Shown here: positions 1 through 6,902 of the stretch, one piece after another | How the letters are laid out: each line of letters begins with the position of its first letter | Position numbering within the stretch: the stretch's first letter is position 1 | Source: Aeromonas fluvialis | Lineage (GTDB): Bacteria; Pseudomonadota; Gammaproteobacteria; Enterobacterales; Aeromonadaceae | Assembly (NCBI RefSeq): GCF_000819885.1 | Contig: NZ_CDBO01000052.1 | Span: 21,943-85,942 of the forward strand | Reading direction: 5' to 3' | DNA: 64,000 nucleotides | Notes under the pieces: model-generated | Seen by the model: only the letters and a program-made list of their open reading frames with translations | What the model was told of the DNA's origin: nothing | The model's database searches: none | Program-made: the position numbers and the translations under genes

Positions 1-1
1 T

Positions 2-1411
2 TCATAGCTCTCTTTTCAACGTCAACCTGAAGCAGACATCAGCCTGTTCATCGTTTACCAGAATCAACTCACCTCCGAGACTATGGGCAGACTCCCGCGC
101 GATAGAGAGGCCCATACCAGAGCCTTTCAATACACCTTGTCGCACTGCGCTGCCCTGTTCGAAGGGTTCAAAAATGCGTTGCTGATCGGCCGCGGGGATC
201 TCGGGCCCCTCGTTGGCCACTTCCAGCCAGCTTATCTGTTCATTCTGCCCTGCCCTGATCCAGATATTGCTCCCGCTGGCGCCGTAACTGACGGCGTTGG
301 AGAAGAGGTTGTCGAGGATCAGCCTCAACCGGTAGGGCTCCGCCCACAGGGTAACCGGTCCGGTCGGCAAGTGTACACGGATCTGCTTGGACTCCAATGC
401 CAGCCGGTACTCGATGGCGAGTTCTGACAGCATGGGCAGCAGGAGAACAGGTTCCCGTTCGAAGGCCTCCTGCTGACTGAGCCGGTTGAAGTCGAGCAGC
501 CGCTCGATCAGGGTCTGCAGACGCCGACTGTTCTCGTCGAGCATCTGGCAAATCTCCAGCTGATCCGGCGTCAACGGCCCGACCAGCTGTTCGCAGAGCA
601 GATCCGATCCCTCCCGCAGCACCGCCAGCGGGGTCTTGAGCTCGTGGGAAACATGACGCAGAAACTGATACTTTTGCTGCTCCAGCTCCTTGAGCTTGTC
701 GTAAAGCCAAAGAAGCCGTTCTCCCAGCAATACCAGCTCGGCAGGGCCGTCAACCGGCTTGGGATCGGGTTCGACCCCGGCACCCAGGCTCAAGATGCGC
801 GACTCAATCTGTCGTACCGGGTGGATAATAAGGTAGGTGAAGATAAAGACCATCAGCAGGCTGAGGGCTGCCACGGCACCGCTCACCCACCAGAGCTCCC
901 TGGTCAGTCCGGCGATGGTGAGCCGCACCCGATCCATGTGCTCGTCAACCCGGCTGCGGGTGACCATCTCGAGCTGCTTGTTGGCATCGTTAAACAGCTC
1001 AAGCTTGTCCCCCGCTACCGCCGCCTGGGCCAAGGCAACATCCTGCAGGCTGTCGAGCCAAGCCAGCCCCTGATCCAGCGCGCTGTAAAGCTGGCCGTCG
1101 GAGATGGAGTTGCGATGGTCTGCCAGCAACACCCGATACCCGTCAAGTTGCTGCTGATAGCTGGTCAGACTGCGGCGATCCCCCAGCACCGCGAAACGGC
1201 GCAAGGTGCGCTCGATATCGATAACCTGCGCCGTCAGCAGGGTGGCGCGGCGGGTATCCTTGACCGCTCGTTCCATCTCGTCGCTGGTGAGCTGGCTGAG
1301 GTGAGCAAGGGCTTTGCTGTTGTGCCAGATCATGCCGCCCAGCGGCATCAATACCAGCACAAATCCCATCAATACCACCTGCAGCAGGGAGCGTGGGCGA
1401 ACCTTGGTCAT
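2..1411 (-). CDS. glrK: Two-component sensor histidine kinase, GlrK/QseE type
   Basis: A 469-residue inner-membrane sensor kinase. It has a first membrane segment near residues 9-29, a periplasmic helical region of about 145 residues, a second membrane segment near 174-196, and a HAMP-like linker. The phospho-acceptor motif HVSHELKTPL follows, with His near 256. The ATPase domain carries an N-box (NLFSNAV) and a GSGMGLSIA G-box. This layout fits the GlrK (QseE) family, which phosphorylates the sigma-54 activator GlrR in response to envelope signals. Partner genes (qseG, glrR) would lie beyond the window edge. I chose the second of two adjacent ATGs because it is better spaced from the purine-rich GAGAAGAG. 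The stop codon is at positions 2-4, so the gene is complete. The family is secure; the ligand is not visible. Confidence 0.88.
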   Translation of the reverse strand: MTKVRPRSLLQVVLMGFVLVLMPLGGMIWHNSKALAHLSQLTSDEMERAVKDTRRATLLTAQVIDIERTLRRFAVLGDRRSLTSYQQQLDGYRVLLADHRNSISDGQLYSALDQGLAWLDSLQDVALAQAAVAGDKLELFNDANKQLEMVTRSRVDEHMDRVRLTIAGLTRELWWVSGAVAALSLLMVFIFTYLIIHPVRQIESRILSLGAGVEPDPKPVDGPAELVLLGERLLWLYDKLKELEQQKYQFLRHVSHELKTPLAVLREGSDLLCEQLVGPLTPDQLEICQMLDENSRRLQTLIERLLDFNRLSQQEAFEREPVLLLPMLSELAIEYRLALESKQIRVHLPTGPVTLWAEPYRLRLILDNLFSNAVSYGASGSNIWIRAGQNEQISWLEVANEGPEIPAADQQRIFEPFEQGSAVRQGVLKGSGMGLSIARESAHSLGGELILVNDEQADVCFRLTLKREL

Positions 1412-1462
1412 CATCTCTTCTCTTGCATTCTCACCGGTGCGCCAGCATAGCTGCACCGCCCC

Positions 1463-1490
1463 AAAAAACAAAACCGGCCAACAGGCCGGT
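1463..1490 (-). terminator. Rho-independent terminator after ynhF
   Basis: On the minus strand, AACCGGCC and GGCCGGTT form a stem around TGTT, followed by a T-rich run (TTTGTTTTTTGG). It lies between ynhF and the kinase gene and should separate their transcripts. Confidence 0.75.
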
Positions 1491-1514
1491 TCAGCTTATC
1501 TGGAACAGGGATTT

Positions 1515-1607
1515 TCACGCCAATCCGACGGATGCCAGACAGATAATCAGGATCATCGCCAGCGCTCCCGAAGCGGTCAACAGCGCCCATTTCAGCTCCA
1601 CACTCAT
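1515..1607 (-). CDS. ynhF: Small membrane protein YnhF
   Basis: A 30-codon gene with a near-perfect Shine-Dalgarno sequence (AAAGGAGG) seven bases before ATG. The product begins MSVELKWALLT and continues as one hydrophobic helix (about residues 8-28). It aligns along its full length with the 29-residue E. coli YnhF (MSTDLKFSLVTT...), a small inner-membrane protein of unknown function reported to be stress-responsive. It is a single-gene unit ending in the terminator at 1463-1490. Shadow frames on the same strand lack a ribosome site. Confidence 0.85.
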   Translation of the reverse strand: MSVELKWALLTASGALAMILIICLASVGLA

Positions 1608-1731
1608 GCAAACCTCCTTTCTGCCAATCAGTGCCGGATCACAATAGATAAGATAATGTTACGTCATAGTTAATCCGATAACCGTGAGCTGCGTATACAT
1701 TTCAGATGAGCCCAACCCCGGGAAGGTGAGC

Positions 1732-2307
1732 ATGTTCTATCTGTGTAGCATTGGTTCCAATATTGACCCTCATATCCATGTCAGCCGCGCACTGGCCGAA
1801 CTGCTTGCGCACGTCGGCCACCTGCAGCTCAGCTCGGTGATCCGCACCAAGCCAGTGGGTATGGACTCCAGCAACGACTTTCTCAACTGCCTGCTGGTGG
1901 TGGAGAGCCCGCTCGATGTCGCCCGTCTTAAGCAGCGCTTTGTCGCCCTTGAAGTGGCGCACGGCCGGGATAGGAGCGACCCGCTCTGCAAGGTGCACGA
2001 CCGGCCGCTCGACATCGATATTCTGGCCAGCAACAGGAGCGGTGGCTTTGCCACGGCAGAGGTCGATTCCTATCTTTCCGAGCTGCTGAGCGAGCTCTAC
2101 GGCCATGGTGAAGTGCATGACCCCAAGGTGGCGTTACAGGTGACGCTCCCCGGCCCGTCGGGTAAACACAAACCCGACAAGGGAGTGCTGACCCGGCAGG
2201 TCGGGCTGGGACCGCTGGTACTCGGCACGTCCTCAGAGTGTGGCCAGAGCACGCCCGCCATCTACCTTGATGCTGGCCCCCGTCATATAACTGTTCCCCA
2301 TCAGTAG
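1732..2307 (+). CDS. FolK-like 6-hydroxymethyl-dihydropterin pyrophosphokinase homologue
   Basis: A 191-residue protein related to HPPK (FolK), which transfers pyrophosphate from ATP to hydroxymethyl-dihydropterin in folate synthesis. Visible motifs are the N-terminal IGSN, FLNCLLVVES, the GRDR segment and RPLDIDIL, whose two Asp residues match the Mg-binding pair of HPPK. Canonical FolK is about 160 residues. Here the last 60 or so residues do not resemble it, and the Trp of the FolK catalytic loop is not obvious. The start at 1732 follows GGAAGG. The final 75 bp overlap the convergent folM gene, so the tail is constrained by both genes. It may be a paralogue of a standard FolK elsewhere; the substrate is uncertain. 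Confidence 0.7.
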   Translation: MFYLCSIGSNIDPHIHVSRALAELLAHVGHLQLSSVIRTKPVGMDSSNDFLNCLLVVESPLDVARLKQRFVALEVAHGRDRSDPLCKVHDRPLDIDILASNRSGGFATAEVDSYLSELLSELYGHGEVHDPKVALQVTLPGPSGKHKPDKGVLTRQVGLGPLVLGTSSECGQSTPAIYLDAGPRHITVPHQ

Positions 2308-2937
2308 CTGCACCGCCTGCCAGATAGGCTCAAGCCCCCCTTCCCGCGCCAGCGGTGTTTTCGCCAACACCTGCTGGCGCCACGCCTCGTCATGCTCGTC
2401 GAGAAACAGGATGGGGCCCGGCTCTATGGTGTTGACCCGCACAGTGGGCGCCAGCTCGCGGGCAAAACTCATGGCCAGCGAATGGGCTCCCGCCTTGGTG
2501 GCCACATAGCTGGCGAAACGGGGAGCCGGTGCATGGATATAGATATCGGTGATGTGAATGATGCTGGCGTTGGGGTTGCTGGCCAGCCGGAGGGCCAGCG
2601 CCCGGTTTAGCTGGAAGGGGGCCGCCATGTGCACCCGGTAGAACTGCTCGAACTGGGCCAGCTGTGCCGCCGGATCGGCCTCTTGCTGCTCAAAGGCCGA
2701 GGCGTTGTGGATCACCAGCGCCAGATCCTGATGGGCAGCCAGCACATCGATCAGCTTGCCAACGTCCTCTTCCCGGCCAAAATCGGCCTGCACCAGCTCG
2801 ACCCCCAGTGCCGCCAACGTGGCCAGCTCCGGCCGCTCGCTGCGATAACTGCCCGTCACCTGCCAGCCTGCAGCCACCAGCTGTTCACAGAGATAAAATC
2901 CGAGTCGACGGCCGCAGCCCGTTACCAATGCACGCAT
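2233..2937 (-). CDS. folM: Dihydromonapterin reductase, short-chain dehydrogenase family
   Basis: A 234-residue short-chain dehydrogenase/reductase. The pterin-reductase version of the nucleotide site (TGCGRRLG, residues 7-14) has the Arg-rich TGxxRRxG form of FolM and PTR1. The active-site region contains Tyr in SYVATKAG, and IEPGPI follows. FolM reduces dihydromonapterin to tetrahydromonapterin, a cofactor for phenylalanine hydroxylase, and can act weakly on dihydrofolate. It is convergent with and overlaps the FolK-like gene by 75 bp, so two pterin enzymes share a locus. A start with ATG at 2937 after GAAAGGAGAG is well supported. Confidence 0.85.
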   Translation of the reverse strand: MRALVTGCGRRLGFYLCEQLVAAGWQVTGSYRSERPELATLAALGVELVQADFGREEDVGKLIDVLAAHQDLALVIHNASAFEQQEADPAAQLAQFEQFYRVHMAAPFQLNRALALRLASNPNASIIHITDIYIHAPAPRFASYVATKAGAHSLAMSFARELAPTVRVNTIEPGPILFLDEHDEAWRQQVLAKTPLAREGGLEPIWQAVQLLMGNSYMTGASIKVDGGRALATL

Positions 2938-3099
2938 ACGCTCTCCTTTCCATTTCGTGGTATTGCATGAACGAAGCCCGCCGGTCAGCGGATCACCGCC
3001 GATGGCTTGCGCCTATCAATCCCTGCGACACAAGCCATTGGTCGCGGGCAACCCGCCCGCGTCATAGTGACGGCATTCCTCTCTTGCGGAGTCACCACC

Positions 3100-3504
3100 A
3101 TGCTGAAAGTGCACCACCACATGGGTCGCCTGACCCACTCCCTCACTGCTGGACTCAGCCTGGCCGAGGCGCTGGACCGCCTGCATCAATCCGGCCTTGG
3201 CGGCCTGCCGGTGCTGGATGAGCAGAAACGGCTGATCGGCTTTCTCTCGGAGCAGGATTGCATCCCCAGCCTACTCACCGGCAGCTATCACTGCGACACC
3301 CGCACCCGGGTGGAGGATCTGATGAACCGCTCGCCCCTCTCGGTCGGGCCGGATGACAGTATTCTGGAGCTGGCCCGCCAGATGGCCGACGCCAAACCCA
3401 AGATCTACCCGGTGCTGCAACAGGGCAAGGTGATCGGCATCATCAGCCGCCGTCAGGTGATGCAAGCCCTCAACCAGCAGATGAAGGTGTGCCAGCAGAC
3501 CTAG
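3100..3504 (+). CDS. CBS-domain pair protein
   Basis: A 134-residue stand-alone protein made of two CBS motifs: residues about 25-60 (LPVLDEQKRLIGFLSEQD) and about 85-125 (YPVLQQGKVIGIISRR). Such tandem CBS modules usually bind adenine nucleotides and act as energy or redox sensors; no effector domain is present. The ATG at 3100 follows GCGGAG. An upstream in-frame ATG would add 31 low-complexity residues and is less likely. It ends with a four-base overlap on the convergent DUF2301 gene. Confidence 0.85.
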   Translation: MLKVHHHMGRLTHSLTAGLSLAEALDRLHQSGLGGLPVLDEQKRLIGFLSEQDCIPSLLTGSYHCDTRTRVEDLMNRSPLSVGPDDSILELARQMADAKPKIYPVLQQGKVIGIISRRQVMQALNQQMKVCQQT

Positions 3505-4037
3505 ATCTGGTAACGCCCCTTGTCACCGATATCGAAGTGCAGGGGCATCCGCCACTTGGCCAGCGCCAGCAAGGTCAACAGGGCCCCGCAGACCAGCGCC
3601 ACCAGTGCGGCGGCCCACTCCACCCGCAACCACTCCAGCAGCCACAACGCCGGCAGCAGCACGGGCACCAGCTTGATCCCGGGAATCGAGAAGCAAAACT
3701 GCTCCTTGAACGCCAGCCCGGAGAGGGTCGCCAAGGCCGCCCCCAGCACCAGCGCATCCGGTGCTCCCACCGCAGCCAGAGCCAGCGCGCCCCACCCAAA
3801 TCCCTGCAGAATCAGGCGAATCCGCTTGTCGTAGATATGCAGCGAGAAGCCGCAGATTGCGCTTGCCACTGCCAGAGACATCAACCATTGTGCCAACGGG
3901 ATCAGCACCATCCCGCTCAGCAGCGCCACACCGCGGCAAAGCAGCAGCAGGGCGGCCGCACTCAAGCCAAGGCGGTAGAGCGAGACGGTTAACTTGTCGA
4001 TCCCGTCCAGCGGGCTCTCGATTTCAGGGTTTGCCAT
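3501..4037 (-). CDS. DUF2301-type integral membrane protein
   Basis: A 178-residue, strongly hydrophobic protein with about five or six predicted membrane segments and short charged loops (IYDKRIR, AKWRMP). It resembles the DUF2301 family of gammaproteobacterial inner-membrane proteins of unknown function. It is convergent with the CBS-domain gene, sharing four bases, and divergent from the solute-binding protein gene. No catalytic motif is visible. Confidence 0.75.
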   Translation of the reverse strand: MANPEIESPLDGIDKLTVSLYRLGLSAAALLLLCRGVALLSGMVLIPLAQWLMSLAVASAICGFSLHIYDKRIRLILQGFGWGALALAAVGAPDALVLGAALATLSGLAFKEQFCFSIPGIKLVPVLLPALWLLEWLRVEWAAALVALVCGALLTLLALAKWRMPLHFDIGDKGRYQI

Positions 4038-4124
4038 AAACTGTCGCTTCTAACGGATCAGGTGCCATCCAATATACTGGAATCAGGTCTTGGAATATCT
4101 TCAAACGGGCTCAGGAGAGGTAGT

Positions 4125-4892
4125 TTGCGTGTAACCCACCTGTTTTGATTGCTATTTCCGCTCGGATTGCCGGCCAGAGATCTGGTGATCTGCGGCACAA
4201 CCATGGAGCCCCTGCTCAAGTTTATCGATGCCGATCAGAGACCCCGCGGACTCGATATCGAGATCGTCACCGCCATCTTCGACAAGCTGACAACCCCCAT
4301 TCGGTTCGATCTGACCGATTCGGGAGCGCGCCTCACCCACAATGGCGAAACCGACGCCTGCAATCTGGTGATGACCGACTCCTACAAGGCGGAACGAGAG
4401 AGTTATCTCATCTATCCCCAACAGGCCCATCTACGCCACAGCTGGCACTTCTTCGTGCGCAAGGCGGACCTGCTGAAGATCCGTTACGAAACGCTGGCCG
4501 ATCTCAAACCTTGGCGCATCGGCGTGACCAAGGATTTCTCCTATACCCCTGAACTGGCAGCGGCCATGGCCGACCCGTCCTATCAGTTTCAGGAGATCAC
4601 CATGAACCAGCTGCAACTGCGCAAACTGCTGGCCGGACGGATCGATACCGTGCCCATGCCGCTGGTCACCGCCTTCACCCAGATCAAGGAAGAGGGGCTG
4701 ACGGGCAAGGTCGATTACCTGCCCAAACCGCTCAAGAGCAGCCCCTACTTCAACACCTGGGCCCGCGCACGGGCGGATGCACAGACCCCCGCCCTGATGG
4801 CGGCCTACGATGCCGAACTGCTGCGCATGAAGCGAAACGGCAGCCTCAAGGCCCTCTACGACAAGTACGCCATCCCCTATATCGAACCCTGA
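4125..4892 (+). CDS. Periplasmic solute-binding protein (family 3) with in-frame TGA in the signal peptide
   Basis: The bulk of the protein (247 residues from TTG at 4149) is a family-3 solute-binding fold of the kind found in amino-acid transporters or orphan binding proteins. It has an N-terminal lobe with DLVICGTTMEPL and LDIEIVTAIFDKL, a hinge, and ADLKPWRIGVTKDFSYTP. The best ribosome site (AGGAGAGG) precedes TTG at 4125. From there the frame reads seven codons and meets TGA at 4146-4148, then continues LLFPLGLPAR, which looks like the hydrophobic core and cleavage site of a signal peptide. So the real signal peptide seems to be interrupted at codon 8, where TGG (Trp) would fit. Options are a nonsense mutation, a base error, re-initiation at the adjacent TTG, or UGA readthrough. 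The ligand is unknown. Confidence 0.65.
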
Positions 4893-4900
4893 TCAAGGGG

Positions 4901-5362
4901 TCAGGGTTTCACATCCCGCAGGATCGGATTCTGCAGCGAAATCAGGGTTTCAGTGGACTGGATCTCGTCGATGGTCTGGATCTTGTTGATCAGTACAATC
5001 TGCAGCTCGTCGATGGAGCGGGTCATCACCTTCATGAAGATGCTGTAGTGGCCGGTGGTGTAGTAGGCCTCCACCACCTCGTCCAGCGCCTGCAGCTTGG
5101 CCAATGCCGAGGGGTAATCCTTAGCACTCTTCAGATTGATCCCGATAAAGCAGCAGACGTCGTAACCCAGCTTCTTGGGGTTAACCTGCACCCGTGTCCC
5201 CTCGATGATCCCCGCCTGTTTCATCTTCTCCACCCGCACATGGATGGTGCCCGGGCTGACCGCCAGTTGTTTCGCAAGTTCGGCGTAAGGGATCCGCGCA
5301 TTCTCCATCAGAGCGGTGAGGATGGCCTGATCGAGATTATCGATCCGGTAATTTTCCGGCAT
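4901..5362 (-). CDS. asnC: Transcriptional regulator AsnC
   Basis: A 153-residue Lrp/AsnC regulator nearly collinear with E. coli AsnC. It has an N-terminal winged helix (residues about 8-50; the segment after YAELAKQ is shared with E. coli) and a RAM ligand domain with AYYTTGHYSIF and the conserved KIQTIDEIQSTETLI. It activates asnA when asparagine is scarce. It is divergent from asnA across about 155 bp. The ATG at 5362 matches the family N-terminus (MPENYRIDNLD); an upstream ATG would add an atypical basic leader. Confidence 0.93.
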   Translation of the reverse strand: MPENYRIDNLDQAILTALMENARIPYAELAKQLAVSPGTIHVRVEKMKQAGIIEGTRVQVNPKKLGYDVCCFIGINLKSAKDYPSALAKLQALDEVVEAYYTTGHYSIFMKVMTRSIDELQIVLINKIQTIDEIQSTETLISLQNPILRDVKP

Positions 5363-5516
5363 TTTTTTGCACTCCCGTTGACGATACCTCATTAAAAAAC
5401 GGCTTATTTTGAAGAAAAAAATACGCAAAGCCTATTTCTATTATCGAATATTGAATTTAGTTGGCATTCTGTTGAAGAATTACCACATCCAACGGGGTTT
5501 GAAACAGGAATTCAGC

Positions 5517-6509
5517 ATGAAACAGCACTACATTCGCAGCCAACAGCAGATCAGCTTCGTCAAAGAGATGTTCTCCCGCCAACTCGCCCAACAACTGGGT
5601 CTGATGGAGGTGCAAGCCCCCATTCTGAGCCGGGTCGGTGATGGCACTCAGGACAACCTCTCTGGCCACGAGAATGCAGTGCAGGTCAAAGTAAAAACCC
5701 TGCCGGAGCACAGCTACGAAGTGGTCCATTCACTGGCCAAATGGAAGCGCCAGACTCTCGGTCGCTTCGGGTTCGGCCCGGGTGAAGGGATCTACACCCA
5801 CATGAAGGCGCTGCGTCCGGATGAAGACAAGCTCACCCCTATCCACTCGGTCTACGTGGATCAATGGGACTGGGAGAAGGTGATGCCGAGCGAGCGCCGC
5901 GATCTCGCCTATCTGCAGGAAACCGTGCGCGGCATCTGGGCCGCCATCAAGGCTACCGAGCGCGCGGTCTGTGCCGAGCACGAGCTGACCCCCTTCCTGC
6001 CGGCCGAGATCCAGTTCCTGCACAGCGAAGAGCTGCTGGCCCGTTACCCGGACCTCGATGCCAAGGGGCGCGAGCGTGCCATCGCCAAAGAGCTGGGCGC
6101 CGTGTTCCTGATCGGTATCGGCGGTGCGCTCTCCCACGGTGAGCGCCACGATGTGCGCGCCCCGGACTATGACGACTGGAGCAGCCACAGCGAGCTGGGT
6201 CTGGCGGGTCTGAACGGTGACATTCTGGTGTGGAACCCGGTGCTGCAAGACAGCTTCGAGATCTCCTCCATGGGGATCCGGGTCGATGTCGAGGCGCTGC
6301 GTCGTCAGCTCGCCATCACCGGCGACGAGGATCGCCTGCAGTACGACTGGCATCAGGATCTGCTGGCCGCACGGATGCCGCAGACCATCGGCGGTGGCAT
6401 CGGCCAATCTCGTCTGGCCATGCTGTTGCTGCAAAAAGAGCATATCGGTCAGGTACAGGTCGGCGTCTGGCCAGCCGAGATGAAAGCCGCCATCCCGGGC
6501 ATGCTGTAA
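5517..6509 (+). CDS. asnA: Aspartate-ammonia ligase (asparagine synthetase A)
   Basis: A 330-residue enzyme, the same length as E. coli AsnA. It makes asparagine from aspartate, ammonia and ATP via an aspartyl-AMP intermediate in the cytoplasm. Class II tRNA-synthetase-like motifs are present: [42 protein letters not shown] and the C-terminal GGGIGQSRL. The ATG at 5517 follows CAGGAA and matches the family start MKxxYIxxQxQISFVK. It is regulated by the divergent asnC. Its last 70 bases are repeated in degenerate form just downstream. Confidence 0.95.
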   Translation: MKQHYIRSQQQISFVKEMFSRQLAQQLGLMEVQAPILSRVGDGTQDNLSGHENAVQVKVKTLPEHSYEVVHSLAKWKRQTLGRFGFGPGEGIYTHMKALRPDEDKLTPIHSVYVDQWDWEKVMPSERRDLAYLQETVRGIWAAIKATERAVCAEHELTPFLPAEIQFLHSEELLARYPDLDAKGRERAIAKELGAVFLIGIGGALSHGERHDVRAPDYDDWSSHSELGLAGLNGDILVWNPVLQDSFEISSMGIRVDVEALRRQLAITGDEDRLQYDWHQDLLAARMPQTIGGGIGQSRLAMLLLQKEHIGQVQVGVWPAEMKAAIPGML

Positions 6510-6524
6510 GTCGGTTTTCTCGTA

Positions 6525-6710
6525 AAGGAGCATATCGACAAACAGGCACCGGTCGGCATCTGACCATCAGAGATCAAGGCTACCGTACAGGGCATGCTGT
6601 AAACGTGTTGATTTTATAGGTCTGGCCCGCAAGCTGTGGCACGCGGGTCAGCCGTGAAGGTGTGTGGCGGTGCGGACTGAACGAGCGCAGTCCGGACATG
6701 CTGTAAGCCG
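6525..6710 (+). repeat. Degenerate direct repeats of the asnA 3' end
   Basis: Positions 6438-6510 (end of asnA, from GAGCATATC to GGCATGCTGTAA) reappear in degraded form at 6525-6602 with the same landmarks in the same order: GGAGCATATCGA, GGTCGGCATCTG, GAGATCAAGGC, GGGCATGCTGTAA. A third, shorter echo (TCCGGACATGCTGTAAG) lies at 6691-6707. The copies contain stops and substitutions and are not coding. Confidence 0.7.
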
Positions 6711-6799
6711 TGTGGCCATCCCTGATGGCCCACGGCGAAACTGGGGCTTGCCCCTGCGACCCGCTCAACCCACGCCAGGTCGCGTCACTACATTCCTCC
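6603..6799 (+). other. Structured non-coding tail downstream of asnA
   Basis: About 200 bp between the asnA tail repeat and its terminator has no credible gene. It is GC-rich with several short hairpins: TGGCCCGC/GCGGGTCA, GGACT/AGTCC around 6673-6693, TGGCCATC/GATGGCCCA around 6713-6731, and GGGGCTTGCCCC. It could be a structured 3' UTR or a processed small RNA; nothing shows it is independently transcribed. Confidence 0.4.
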
Positions 6800-6828
6800 C
6801 GGCAATCTTCGGATTGCCGTTTTTTTTG
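6800..6828 (+). terminator. Rho-independent terminator of the asnA transcript
   Basis: A CGGCAATC stem, TTCG tetraloop and GATTGCCG followed by eight T residues. It ends the asnA transcript 290 bp after the stop codon, so any asnA mRNA has a long 3' UTR containing the repeats. Confidence 0.9.
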
Positions 6829-6902
6829 CTTCTGAATCCCCGCCGACAGATATGACAACGCCAACCCGAAGGCTGGCGTTGCAAACATCGATGCGAGGCT
6901 GG

